DNA from: Clostridia bacterium
GTDB taxonomy: Bacteria; Bacillota_A; Clostridia; Oscillospirales; CAG-272
Reading direction: 5' to 3'
Length of the DNA: 16,816 nucleotides
Assembly (NCBI GenBank): GCA_017414605.1
Contig: JAFQLG010000009.1
Span: forward strand, 1 to 16,816
In this document: in pieces, positions 6,925 to 13,585 of the stretch
How the letters are laid out: each line of letters opens with the position of its first letter
Numbering within the stretch: the stretch's first letter is position 1
Notes under the pieces: generated by a model
What the model saw: only the letters and a program-made list of their open reading frames with translations
Database searches by the model: none
What the model was told of the DNA's origin: nothing
Position numbers and translations under genes: made by a program

Positions 6925-8052
6925 ATGAAGGAAGAGCTTTACAAAGAAGAACAGGAAACGCTTGAGGAGAGCGAGTCCAAAAAGGTTGAGGACCTTATTG
7001 AAAAGAGCAAAAAGAGCGGCCTTTCGGACGAGGATCTGGATCAGGCGCTTGAAGAAATGAATTACGATATGGACGAGCTTGGCAAGCTTTGCGAGGTTTT
7101 GGAGGATAACGGCGTTTCTATACCCGGAAGCCTGTCAAATGCAGAGCTTGAGGAGATAGAGCAGGAAGTATCCAAGCTTGGCAACAGCGAGAACATGGAG
7201 CGCATTCTCGAGCAGGAGGGCGTGTCCATAGACGACCCTGTGCGCCAGTATCTCAAGGAGATAGGCCGAATTCCGCTGCTTGACGGCGATGCTGAAAAGG
7301 CACTTGCCGAGAGAATGATGAACGGCGATGACGAGGCAAAGAATATTCTCGTTGAGTCTAACCTCCGCCTTGTTGTAAGTATCGCAAAGAAATATCTCGG
7401 CCGCGGAATGTACTTCCTTGATCTTATTCAGGAGGGTAACCTCGGTCTTATGAAGGCGGTTGATAAATTTGACTACACCAAGGGCTACAAATTTTCAACT
7501 TATGCTACATGGTGGATAAGACAGGCTATAACCCGCGCTATCGCGGACCAGGCGAGAACTATTCGTATCCCCGTTCACATGGTTGAAACCATTCATAAGG
7601 TAACAAAGTACTCCCGCCAGATGCTTCAGGAGCTGGGTCGCGAGCCCACTGCTGAGGAAATAGGTGAAAAGATCGGTATGAGCGCAGACAAGGTTCGCGA
7701 GATACTTAAGATATCGCAGGACCCCGTTTCTCTTGAAACACCTATAGGCGAGGAAGAGGACAGCCACCTTGGCGACTTTATTCCCGATGACGATACGCCC
7801 GCTCCTCAGGACGCGGCGGCTTCAACCATTCTGCGCGAGGTAATTGAGCGCGAGCTCCATACGCTTACTCCCAGAGAGGAGCACGTTATCAAGTTGCGCT
7901 TCGGTCTTTATGACGGAAGGACCAGAACGCTTGAAGAGGTTGGCAAGGAGTTTGACATAACCCGAGAGAGAATACGTCAGATAGAGGCAAAGGCTTTGCG
8001 CAAGCTGCGCCATCCCAGCCGCGCAAGACATCTTCGCGGATTCCTTGATTGA
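6925..8052 (+). CDS. rpoD: Housekeeping RNA polymerase sigma factor (sigma-A/RpoD)
   Basis: 375 residues from the ATG at 6925, a typical length for Gram-positive SigA. It directs RNA polymerase to -35/-10 promoters such as those found in this window. Region 1.1 is the acidic helical part at about 20-66. Region 1.2 starts at [17 protein letters not shown] (103-119). Region 2 runs from [18 protein letters not shown] through [19 protein letters not shown] (about 144-206) and binds the -10 box. Region 3 follows, and region 4 has [15 protein letters not shown] and the helix-turn-helix [27 protein letters not shown] (336-362). I chose ATG 6925 because AAAAGGGA lies about 10 nt before it; the upstream TTG at 6889 and ATG at 6904 have no ribosome binding site. 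No clear terminator follows, so transcription may run into the next gene. Confidence 0.96.
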   Translation: MKEELYKEEQETLEESESKKVEDLIEKSKKSGLSDEDLDQALEEMNYDMDELGKLCEVLEDNGVSIPGSLSNAELEEIEQEVSKLGNSENMERILEQEGVSIDDPVRQYLKEIGRIPLLDGDAEKALAERMMNGDDEAKNILVESNLRLVVSIAKKYLGRGMYFLDLIQEGNLGLMKAVDKFDYTKGYKFSTYATWWIRQAITRAIADQARTIRIPVHMVETIHKVTKYSRQMLQELGREPTAEEIGEKIGMSADKVREILKISQDPVSLETPIGEEEDSHLGDFIPDDDTPAPQDAAASTILREVIERELHTLTPREEHVIKLRFGLYDGRTRTLEEVGKEFDITRERIRQIEAKALRKLRHPSRARHLRGFLD

Positions 8053-8087
8053 TCATTTGTAAACATTTATTATTGAGGCTTTATTAC

Positions 8088-8116
8088 TTGACAAAACCCC
8101 GGATATATTGTAAAAT
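8088..8116 (+). promoter_or_regulatory. Sigma-A promoter of the solute-binding lipoprotein gene
   Basis: TTGACA at 8088-8093, a 17-nt spacer and TAAAAT at 8111-8116. Only one consensus base differs. The predicted start near 8123 gives a leader of about 57 nt containing a GC hairpin (8144-8157) ahead of the GGAGG. Confidence 0.85.
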
Positions 8117-8143
8117 ATATATTGATATTCGGTTTTGCCGCTC

Positions 8144-8157
8144 CGCGCTTCAGCGCG
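8144..8157 (+). other. Leader hairpin before the solute-binding lipoprotein gene
   Basis: CGCGC (8144-8148) and GCGCG (8153-8157) pair around a TTCA loop. The stem ends 11 nt before the GGAGG at 8169. It could tune ribosome access or mRNA stability. It has no U-tract and is not a terminator. Confidence 0.5.
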
Positions 8158-8179
8158 TGGAAAATCTTGGAGGTTAAGT

Positions 8180-10222
8180 ATGAAAAATAGGTTGATTAGT
8201 CTATGCTTGGCGCTGGCTATGCTTTTGAGCGTGGCTTTAACGGGTTGCTCGCAGAATGATAGCACAAGTGCAGACGTTGATACGAATACAGGCGCAAAAA
8301 CTATAACTATGCGTATCATCACCGAGCGCAAGGTGTTCAACACCGACAAAGAGCTTGCCGAATATCTTGACAAAGAATGCGGCGGCAATGAAAAAGACGA
8401 AAGATACATTGAGGCAAAGCGCATAAAGGAAACTTATGATGCGGTTGAAGCTGCATTTTCCAAGCAGACCAAGTCCGACCACAAGATAAACGTGGATATC
8501 CTTTTCTACACAGAGGAGGAGTATTTCGAGCTTCTTGAGTCAACCATGGCAGAGTATGCTTTGGAGCAGCTTGAGGCGGGACTTGCAGAAAGAGCGCTTG
8601 AATTTTACATTGACGAGTATATGGCGGCTTTCCCCGACCAGTATTCTGAGGCGGCTATAACCAAGTCCTTCTATGAGCATTTCCCCGAGTATAAGAAGTT
8701 TGAAAACTATTCTTCAGGCCAGAGCAGCTCCGGCAGCGACAGATATGAAACGGGTGATTTCGGAATTCAGCAGCTCGTGTATCCCGAGGCAGAGGAAAAT
8801 CAGCTTGATATCGTCTACATTCAGGGCGAGGAAATGTATAGAAAATACATAGAAAACGGATGGATAATCGGTCTTGACGAGTACCTGGCTTCGACAGGCA
8901 GGTTGCTCAATGATTACATCTCGGGTACGCTTATGAATGGCGTTAAGATGGACGGACAGACCTTTGCTATTCCTAACAACGTAAAGATGGGTGAATATAC
9001 CTATATGCTTATCGATAAGGAGCTGGCGGATAAGTACAAATATACTTACGAGTCATTTGCCGACATAACTGACTGCGGCTTCTTCCTTGAGGACATCAAG
9101 AACAGCGAGCCTGCGCGTCTTCCCATCGCTTCTAACCTTACCGAATGCATGAATAACTTCGTTTGGTATTGGAACATTGATGCTGTTGAGAGCGAGATGT
9201 GGGGAACAGAGTATATTGTCAATACAAACAATGCTCCCTCCGTTCTCGGTTGTGTATTTGCTAATCCCGCAGACGTGGGCAGAGGCAAGGTCGAGCTTGA
9301 ATTCGGTAATCTCTTTACCAACGAAAGATACGTAGAGATACTCAGCACCCTTAAGGATTATGAGTATCAGGGACTGTTCCAGCAGGAGAACGACGAAAGA
9401 GTAGACGCGGCTATCTCCTTTACAACGGGAACCTTTGCAATAAAGAAGGCTGCCTTCTACGATGAGAACGGAAAAGAAAAAAAGGCTTCTGACCTTTCCT
9501 ACGGTGTGTATACCGATGAGAACGGCAAGTCCTATTACGTTTACATAACCAAGTATCCTCAGGCGGAGTCCTCGGTGCTTTACGGAAATATGTTTGCGGT
9601 TTCCGCAAACTCCAAGAACCCCGAGGCTTGTGTCAAGGTTTTGACATCTCTTAACACCAATTCCACGCTTAAGAACATTCTTCAGTACGGAATAGAGGGC
9701 GAAAACTACATAATAAATGAAGATACCGGTATGCTCGAGCGCCTTAACGACGATTATCTTATGGATACCGTTAAGACGGGTAACTGCTTTATCTCGCATC
9801 CCGAGGAGGGACTCCCCGCAAACTATTGGGAGGATGCAAAGAAGCAGAGTAACGAAACCTTGATAAACCCGCTTCTCGGCTTTAGTTTTAACGAGAGATT
9901 GGCAGAATACGGCGCAAAGCTGGACGATTCCCAGCTGGACGTTTGGGCGGCTTGCAACGCGGAAACCTTTGCAAAACTTGATGCTTGTCCTACTTACGAT
10001 GAGTTTGTCTTGGAGCTTGAGGCTATATCCAAGTCTATGGACTACGAGATCGTAACGGTTACCTCGGTTGGCAGAAACCTGCTGCTTAACAAGCTTACCG
10101 ACAAGGAATATGATACAAGCGGATATGAAACGGGAGAGCCCGATCTTAACGGTGAATCACCTTACACCATTTATTACAGTTGGCTTACAGAAATGAAATA
10201 TCTCCCCGAAACAGTTGAATAA
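8180..10222 (+). CDS. Extracellular solute-binding lipoprotein, ABC-type (substrate unknown)
   Basis: 680 residues from the ATG at 8180, which follows GGAGG by 6 nt; an in-frame upstream start at 8135 would precede the promoter-proximal hairpin and spoil the signal peptide. The N-terminus is a lipoprotein signal with lipobox LTGC, Cys23 being the lipidation site. The mature part matches the family 1 (maltose/oligosaccharide-like) solute-binding pattern. Examples are DIVYIQGEEMYRKYIENGWI followed by GLDEYL, then GQTFAIPNNVKMGEYTYML and the later FAVSANSKNPEACVKVL. It is longer than the usual 400-450 residues because of an acidic helical insertion early in the mature protein and a long C-terminal part. 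No permease or ATPase gene adjoins it, so its partner must be elsewhere or it acts as a sensor component. A GC-rich hairpin closes the gene. Confidence 0.82.
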   Translation: MKNRLISLCLALAMLLSVALTGCSQNDSTSADVDTNTGAKTITMRIITERKVFNTDKELAEYLDKECGGNEKDERYIEAKRIKETYDAVEAAFSKQTKSDHKINVDILFYTEEEYFELLESTMAEYALEQLEAGLAERALEFYIDEYMAAFPDQYSEAAITKSFYEHFPEYKKFENYSSGQSSSGSDRYETGDFGIQQLVYPEAEENQLDIVYIQGEEMYRKYIENGWIIGLDEYLASTGRLLNDYISGTLMNGVKMDGQTFAIPNNVKMGEYTYMLIDKELADKYKYTYESFADITDCGFFLEDIKNSEPARLPIASNLTECMNNFVWYWNIDAVESEMWGTEYIVNTNNAPSVLGCVFANPADVGRGKVELEFGNLFTNERYVEILSTLKDYEYQGLFQQENDERVDAAISFTTGTFAIKKAAFYDENGKEKKASDLSYGVYTDENGKSYYVYITKYPQAESSVLYGNMFAVSANSKNPEACVKVLTSLNTNSTLKNILQYGIEGENYIINEDTGMLERLNDDYLMDTVKTGNCFISHPEEGLPANYWEDAKKQSNETLINPLLGFSFNERLAEYGAKLDDSQLDVWAACNAETFAKLDACPTYDEFVLELEAISKSMDYEIVTVTSVGRNLLLNKLTDKEYDTSGYETGEPDLNGESPYTIYYSWLTEMKYLPETVE

Positions 10223-10231
10223 AATAACTCA

Positions 10232-10261
10232 AGCCTCTGCTCACCTTGTGGAGCAGAGGCT
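10232..10261 (+). terminator. Terminator or attenuator hairpin after the lipoprotein gene
   Basis: AGCCTCTGCTC (10232-10242) and GAGCAGAGGCT (10251-10261) form an 11-bp perfect stem. It begins about 10 nt after the lipoprotein stop codon. The following run, GATTTTG, has only four T, so termination may be partial. The ribosome binding site of the next gene starts 10 nt further on, and I see no separate promoter for that gene. Partial readthrough would therefore supply it. Confidence 0.65.
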
Positions 10262-10282
10262 GATTTTGAAAAGAGGATCTTG

Positions 10283-10915
10283 ATGAAACACACTTGCGTA
10301 ATATGGGATTTCAACGGAACTATATTTGACGATATGATGGCAGGTATAGTCAGCGTTAATAAAATGCTTAAAGAAAGAGGGCTTAAGGAAATACCCAACG
10401 TTGAGCATTACAGAGAAATATTTGATTTCCCGATAGTTGAGTATTACAGAGGCCTGGGCTTTGATTTTGACAGCGAGCCTTATGAGGTGTTGGCTCCGAT
10501 CTGGGTGGACCTATACAATGAGCATGCCGCAAATGCAGGACTTTGCCCATCTGTTGCACAAACCATGGAAGCTTTGATGCAAAAGGGAATTCGCCAGGTG
10601 ATAATATCCGCGTGCGAAATAAATATGCTGGAATATTACCTTGAAAAGCTGGGGGTCAGACACTATCTTGACGAAGTTATCGGACTTGACAACATTCACG
10701 CAGGATCAAAGATTGAGCGCGGACTCGAGTGGAGAGCGCGCAACACTGAGGAGGTTGCCATTATGATAGGTGACACCGTTCACGACGCCGACACGGCAAG
10801 GGCACTCGGAGCAGATTGCGTGCTTTACGCGGGCGGTCATCAGTCGCGCCGCCGTCTTTCCGCGTGCGGTTGCCCTATCGTTGACGATATTGCAGAGCTT
10901 CTGAATTTTGTTTGA
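10283..10915 (+). CDS. HAD-superfamily phosphatase (phosphoglycolate phosphatase-like)
   Basis: 210 residues, size and layout of the Gph/PGP-like HAD subfamily with a helical cap at about 20-85. Motif I is DFNGT with the nucleophile Asp9; position +2, normally Asp as general acid/base, is Asn11. Motif II is the Ser in VIISAC (Ser109), motif III is Lys143 in GSKIERGL, and motif IV is GDTVHDAD with Asp164 and Asp168. All other catalytic residues are therefore in place. I chose ATG 10283 because AGAGGA ends 5 nt upstream; a TTG 3 nt earlier is too close. The gene probably depends on readthrough of the hairpin at 10232-10261 and ends in a strong shared terminator. The natural substrate cannot be told; the Asn variant seems to be a recognised subclass rather than a broken enzyme. 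Confidence 0.85.
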   Translation: MKHTCVIWDFNGTIFDDMMAGIVSVNKMLKERGLKEIPNVEHYREIFDFPIVEYYRGLGFDFDSEPYEVLAPIWVDLYNEHAANAGLCPSVAQTMEALMQKGIRQVIISACEINMLEYYLEKLGVRHYLDEVIGLDNIHAGSKIERGLEWRARNTEEVAIMIGDTVHDADTARALGADCVLYAGGHQSRRRLSACGCPIVDDIAELLNFV

Positions 10916-10916
10916 T

Positions 10917-10950
10917 AAAAAAACGGGGACTTTATCAGTCCTCGTTTTTT
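10917..10950. terminator. Bidirectional terminator between convergent genes
   Basis: ACGGGGACT (10923-10931) pairs with AGTCCTCGT (10937-10945), with one G-T wobble and a 5-nt loop. The stem is flanked by seven A on the left and six T on the right. It ends the HAD gene on the plus strand. Read on the minus strand, the A-run becomes a U-tract that ends the ribbon-helix-helix gene, whose stop codon lies in the loop. Confidence 0.9.
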
Positions 10951-11147
10951 GTATATTGAGAAATATCTATTGCATTAAGCTTTGATTGATTGAATTTACC
11001 CTTTGCGCGCTCAAAATACTGAATGTTGTTGCGCAGCATAAAGATAAATTGGTTGTTTGGCGTTCTGCCCTCTGCCTCTGATATGTAGATGAGCTTGCGC
11101 AAGAGGTCCTCGGAGAGTCGTACCGTTATTTCGTGCTGATTTTTCAT
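10935..11147 (-). CDS. Small ribbon-helix-helix (Arc/CopG-type) DNA-binding protein
   Basis: 70 residues. ITVRLSEDLLRKLIYISEAEGRTPNNQF (7-34) fits the strand-helix-helix pattern of Arc/CopG proteins: alternating polar/hydrophobic strand, an amphipathic helix, a turn at GRTPN, and a second helix to about 48. Such proteins bind DNA as dimers through the paired strands. The last ~20 residues are polar and probably disordered. AAGGAA precedes the ATG by about 7 nt. It lies 21 nt after the membrane protein gene upstream and should share its promoter. The final codons form one arm of the bidirectional terminator. No toxin-like partner is next to it, so I do not call it an antitoxin. The target is unknown. 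Confidence 0.75.
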   Translation of the reverse strand: MKNQHEITVRLSEDLLRKLIYISEAEGRTPNNQFIFMLRNNIQYFERAKGKFNQSKLNAIDISQYTKNED

Positions 11148-11168
11148 TTTTGAGTTCCTTTTCTATAT

Positions 11169-11702
11169 TTATTTTCTTTTTACTCTGAATGCAGATGGAT
11201 TGTCGCGCTTGAGAATTGCGAGTCCACGCTCGTCGGTTTCAAAATACAGAACGCAGCGGTCTTTTCCGTCATCATATATTGCATAAAATATCTCGGGTGC
11301 GGAGAGGGAAGATATGCATATAAAGTTTTTTTGAAGCGATTGTGAGCAAAGGCGCGCGTATGCCTCGTCGTCATATATGCCGACCTCGGACAAGTCGTGT
11401 ATAGGCAGGGAGAGCAGGCGGCGCGTTATGGAGCGCCCGTAAATAACCGAGGCATAAAGCTCGCCGTTTCCAATAACTATCTCGTATTCAACGGACATAA
11501 ACTTCCACGTTACGAAGACGACTATTGACACAAGTGCCGCGGCGATCAGAAAAAAAGGAAGATAAAGCAATGGCGGCGACAGCGCGATAATAACGAAAAA
11601 GAGCAGTACGGACAAAACGAGGTATCCTGATATCACAACAAGCCTTTTAATGAGCGCTCGTCCCTCGCATTTTTGCTTGATAATGCATTCGGATATAGGC
11701 AA
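11169..11702 (-). CDS. Two-TM membrane protein of unknown function (DUF6106-like)
   Basis: 177 residues starting at a TTG, because AAAGGGGG (11720-11713) lies 10 nt upstream and the first internal Met (residue 69) would remove both membrane segments. Hydrophobic helices span about 20-41 and 45-66. The C-terminal half is rich in beta strands (VEYEIVIGNGELYASVIYGRSITRR), a pattern I associate with the uncharacterised Clostridia family DUF6106; this is from memory and needs a profile search. The soluble part probably faces the cytoplasm and looks like a small PH-like or barrel domain. The gene has its own sigma-A promoter and leads a two-gene unit with the ribbon-helix-helix gene. No function can be given. 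Confidence 0.72.
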   Translation of the reverse strand: MPISECIIKQKCEGRALIKRLVVISGYLVLSVLLFFVIIALSPPLLYLPFFLIAAALVSIVVFVTWKFMSVEYEIVIGNGELYASVIYGRSITRRLLSLPIHDLSEVGIYDDEAYARLCSQSLQKNFICISSLSAPEIFYAIYDDGKDRCVLYFETDERGLAILKRDNPSAFRVKRK

Positions 11703-11711
11703 AACCGCTAT

Positions 11712-11720
11712 TCCCCCTTT
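11712..11720 (-). promoter_or_regulatory. Ribosome binding site supporting a TTG start
   Basis: On the minus strand AAAGGGGG occupies 11720-11713. It lies 10 nt before the TTG at 11702. No ATG or GTG start in this frame keeps the two membrane helices. Confidence 0.6.
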
Positions 11721-11736
11721 CCTTATTTATACCTAA

Positions 11737-11765
11737 ATTATATCATATGTGGCAGAACTTTTCAA
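11737..11765 (-). promoter_or_regulatory. Promoter of the two-TM protein/RHH unit
   Basis: On the minus strand, TTGAAA at 11765-11760, a 17-nt spacer, and TATAAT at 11742-11737 preceded by TGA (extended -10). Its -35 lies 40 bp from the -35 of the plus-strand promoter at 11805, so the two are back to back. Confidence 0.83.
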
Positions 11766-11804
11766 TTAATTTCTGAAAAATATTAAAAAAGAGGATTTTT
11801 CCTA

Positions 11805-11833
11805 TTGAAATTTGAGCTACAATATAGTATAAT
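11805..11833 (+). promoter_or_regulatory. Promoter of the structured leader and small Cys/Glu-tailed protein
   Basis: TTGAAA at 11805-11810, a 17-nt spacer and TATAAT at 11828-11833. The predicted start near 11840 leaves an unusually long leader of about 125 nt before the ATG at 11965. Confidence 0.85.
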
Positions 11834-11837
11834 TAAG

Positions 11838-11964
11838 TATGAAGTATTGGCGGTCCGATCGATAAGGGTTCTTAGCAAGCTCATGACCGATTTTGGTGAA
11901 TACGATTGCCGATACGCATTCATAAAGGTTAAAAAATCCATACAATAAACAGGAGGAACACAAA
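11838..11964 (+). ncRNA. Candidate structured 5' leader RNA (unknown class)
   Basis: Pairings I can see by eye: P1a TATGAA (11838-11843) with TTCATA (11919-11924). P1b is GTATTGGC (11844-11851) with GCCGATAC (11908-11915), with one G-U pair; a 3-nt bulge (11916-11918) separates it from P1a. P2 is GGTC (11852-11855) with GACC (11885-11888). An inner hairpin is TAAG-GGTT-CTTA (11863-11874). An alternative pairing of GTATT (11844-11848) with AATAC (11899-11903) would exclude P1b. P1 begins at the predicted transcription start. The Shine-Dalgarno AGGAGG at 11951-11956 lies outside the fold, and there is no terminator stem. It matches no riboswitch class I know. Without covariation, a real structured RNA is a hypothesis. 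Confidence 0.45.
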
Positions 11965-12309
11965 ATGAAGATCTGTACAATTTACGGAAACGTTTCCGAC
12001 AAGATCAAGAGCGTAGTTTTTGCAAAGCAGCTCGCGCAGGAAGCGGCTGAGAGAGAGGCTCGCAAAAAGACTATCATCATCGTTTGCGTATGCGCAGGCA
12101 TCGCGCTCGTTGCAGCAGGCATCGCCGTTGGCATCTATTTCCTTTCCAAGAAGGAATGCGTTAGAGAAAAGGTTAGCGCTGTTGTTGCCAACATCAAGAG
12201 CAAGCTCCCCTGCAAAAAGACCGCTGAGGCTGAGGAATGCGAGTGCGGCTTTGAGGAGTGCGAGTGTGAGTGCGAAGTAGTTGACGCTCCCGAGACAGTT
12301 GAAGAATAA
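11965..12309 (+). CDS. Small single-TM protein with Cys/Glu-rich tail, unknown function
   Basis: 114 residues with a perfect AGGAGG 8 nt before the ATG. The N-terminal 35 residues are helical and charged, ending in REARKK. One membrane helix follows at 36-60 (IIIVCVCAGIALVAAGIAVG and beyond). After it come SKKECVREK, an amphipathic stretch, and a tail in which Cys alternates with Glu (ECECGFEECECECE, 91-104). That tail has five Cys in 14 residues; Cys65 and Cys83 lie before it. Such an acidic thiol tail could bind metal ions or be a redox or crosslinking site, but no known motif is matched. Positive charge on both sides makes topology uncertain. The tail-coding DNA is built of GAGTGC-like hexamers, open to repeat expansion. 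The gene stands alone between its own promoter and a strong terminator. I do not recognise a family. Confidence 0.75.
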   Translation: MKICTIYGNVSDKIKSVVFAKQLAQEAAEREARKKTIIIVCVCAGIALVAAGIAVGIYFLSKKECVREKVSAVVANIKSKLPCKKTAEAEECECGFEECECECEVVDAPETVEE

Positions 12310-12322
12310 TCAATAATAAGAT

Positions 12323-12356
12323 AAGCCTTTCCCAAAAGGAGAGGCTTTTTCTTTTT
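12323..12356 (+). terminator. Intrinsic terminator after the Cys/Glu-tailed gene
   Basis: AAGCCTTTCC (12323-12332) pairs with GGAGAGGCTT (12338-12347), with one G-U pair and a CAAAA loop. A T-rich run (TTTCTTTTTT, with only one C) follows at once. It sits 13 nt after the stop codon and just before the next promoter. Confidence 0.92.
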
Positions 12357-12363
12357 TCACGTA

Positions 12364-12392
12364 TTGCAAAAGCTGCGAAAAAATGCTATAAT
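12364..12392 (+). promoter_or_regulatory. Promoter of the AlaX-like gene
   Basis: TTGCAA at 12364-12369, a 17-nt spacer, and TATAAT at 12387-12392 with TGC before it (extended -10). Transcription should start near 12399, leaving a leader of about 23 nt with GGAG ahead of the ATG. Confidence 0.83.
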
Positions 12393-12421
12393 AAAGCAAA
12401 TACGGGTGTTTGGAGCTGAAA

Positions 12422-13582
12422 ATGATAAAAACACAGAGATTATTTGATGCGGATTCAAAGCTTTTGGAGTTTGATGCCGCGGTGCTTGAATGCACAGAGC
12501 GAGAGGACGGTTGCTTTGACACGATACTTGACAAAACTGCATTTTTTCCAAACGAGGGCGGTCAGGCTTGCGACACGGGTACGATTGGCGGAGCGGCTGT
12601 CCTGAGCGCTGACGAGAAGGATGGCGTTATCATTCATAAAACCGCTATACGATTTGCAAAGGGTGAGAGAGTATGCGGAAACGTGGATTGGGAGCCGCGT
12701 CTGCGCAAAATGCAGAACCATACAGGCGAGCATATAATTTCGGGCTTGATATACAAGGAGTTTGGCTATAACAACGTAGGCTTTCATCTGGGCGCGGACG
12801 ACGTGACTGCGGATTTTGACGGAGAGCTTTGTGAAGCGGACGTAAGAAGGATCGAGCGATTGGCAAACGACGTCGTTTTCGCCTGCCGAAAGATCACCGC
12901 TCGCTATCCCGAGCCTTGCGAGCTTAGCAAAATGGATTACAGAAGTAAGCTCGATTTGACAGAAGGCGTTCGCATCGTGGAGATAGAGGACGTGGACAGG
13001 TGCGCCTGCTGTGCGCCGCACGTCTACAATACCGGTGAGGTCGGACTTATCAAGATACTTGACTACATTCGCTACAAGGGTGGCGTGCGCATACACATTC
13101 AATGCGGGCTTGATGCCTTGGACGATTACAATTTGCGATATGCAGAGATGCGCCGCGTTTCCATGGCTATCTCGGCAAAGCAGCTTGAGATAGGCGATGG
13201 CGTGGAACGGGTTTTAGAGGAATGTGGCAGGCTCAAGGGTGAAATTTCGGTGCTCAAGCGCGAGATAATGGCATACAAGCTTGCATCTCTTGAGTATACG
13301 AGTGCTTCAATATGCCTTTTTGAGAATAGCGACGATATGCTTGCCGCGCGCAATTTTGTTAATGAGGCGGTCAGGAAAACGGGCGCAATATGCGCGCTCT
13401 TTTGCGGAAATGATTCCGATGGATATAAATACATTATGGCAAGTGACAGCGTGGACTTAAAGGCTCTTCTTTCGGACATCAATTCCTCTCTCGGTGGCCG
13501 CGGCGGCGGCTCCGCGAAAATGGTGCAGGGTAGCTGCAACGCCAAGGAGGCACAGATCAAAGAGTACTTCAAGAATAAATAA
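12422..13582 (+). CDS. AlaX-type alanyl-tRNA editing hydrolase (long form with DHHA1)
   Basis: 386 residues related to the editing half of alanyl-tRNA synthetase. Such free-standing AlaX proteins hydrolyse Ser (or Gly) wrongly attached to tRNA-Ala. The N-terminal domain has FFPNEGGQACDTG (41-53), as in AlaRS. Zinc-binding motifs are HxxxH at His100/His104 (NHTGEHIISG) and CxxxH at Cys196/His200 (CACCAPH). The C-terminal DHHA1-type domain ends with the glycine-rich SSLGGRGGGSAKMVQG (355-370), making this the long AlaX-L class. I chose ATG 12422 because GGAG lies 6 nt upstream; a TTG at 12410 would overlap that site. All metal ligands are present, so activity is expected. It has its own promoter and terminator, with no synthetase gene beside it. 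Confidence 0.9.
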   Translation: MIKTQRLFDADSKLLEFDAAVLECTEREDGCFDTILDKTAFFPNEGGQACDTGTIGGAAVLSADEKDGVIIHKTAIRFAKGERVCGNVDWEPRLRKMQNHTGEHIISGLIYKEFGYNNVGFHLGADDVTADFDGELCEADVRRIERLANDVVFACRKITARYPEPCELSKMDYRSKLDLTEGVRIVEIEDVDRCACCAPHVYNTGEVGLIKILDYIRYKGGVRIHIQCGLDALDDYNLRYAEMRRVSMAISAKQLEIGDGVERVLEECGRLKGEISVLKREIMAYKLASLEYTSASICLFENSDDMLAARNFVNEAVRKTGAICALFCGNDSDGYKYIMASDSVDLKALLSDINSSLGGRGGGSAKMVQGSCNAKEAQIKEYFKNK

Positions 13583-13585
13583 ATC

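Noticed and set aside
9053..9799. 248-codon minus-strand frame inside the solute-binding lipoprotein gene
   Set aside because: Antisense shadow; no promoter, ribosome binding site or protein features.
10935..11147. RHH protein as antitoxin of a toxin-antitoxin pair
   Set aside because: The only co-transcribed neighbour is a two-TM protein with no toxin family features, placed upstream with a 21-nt gap.
11838..11964. Leader at 11838 as a known riboswitch or T-box
   Set aside because: The conserved cores I remember for common classes, including the T-box AGGGTGGNACCGCG, are absent.
12455..13102. 215-codon minus-strand frame opposite the AlaX-like gene
   Set aside because: Antisense shadow of a gene with complete catalytic motifs.
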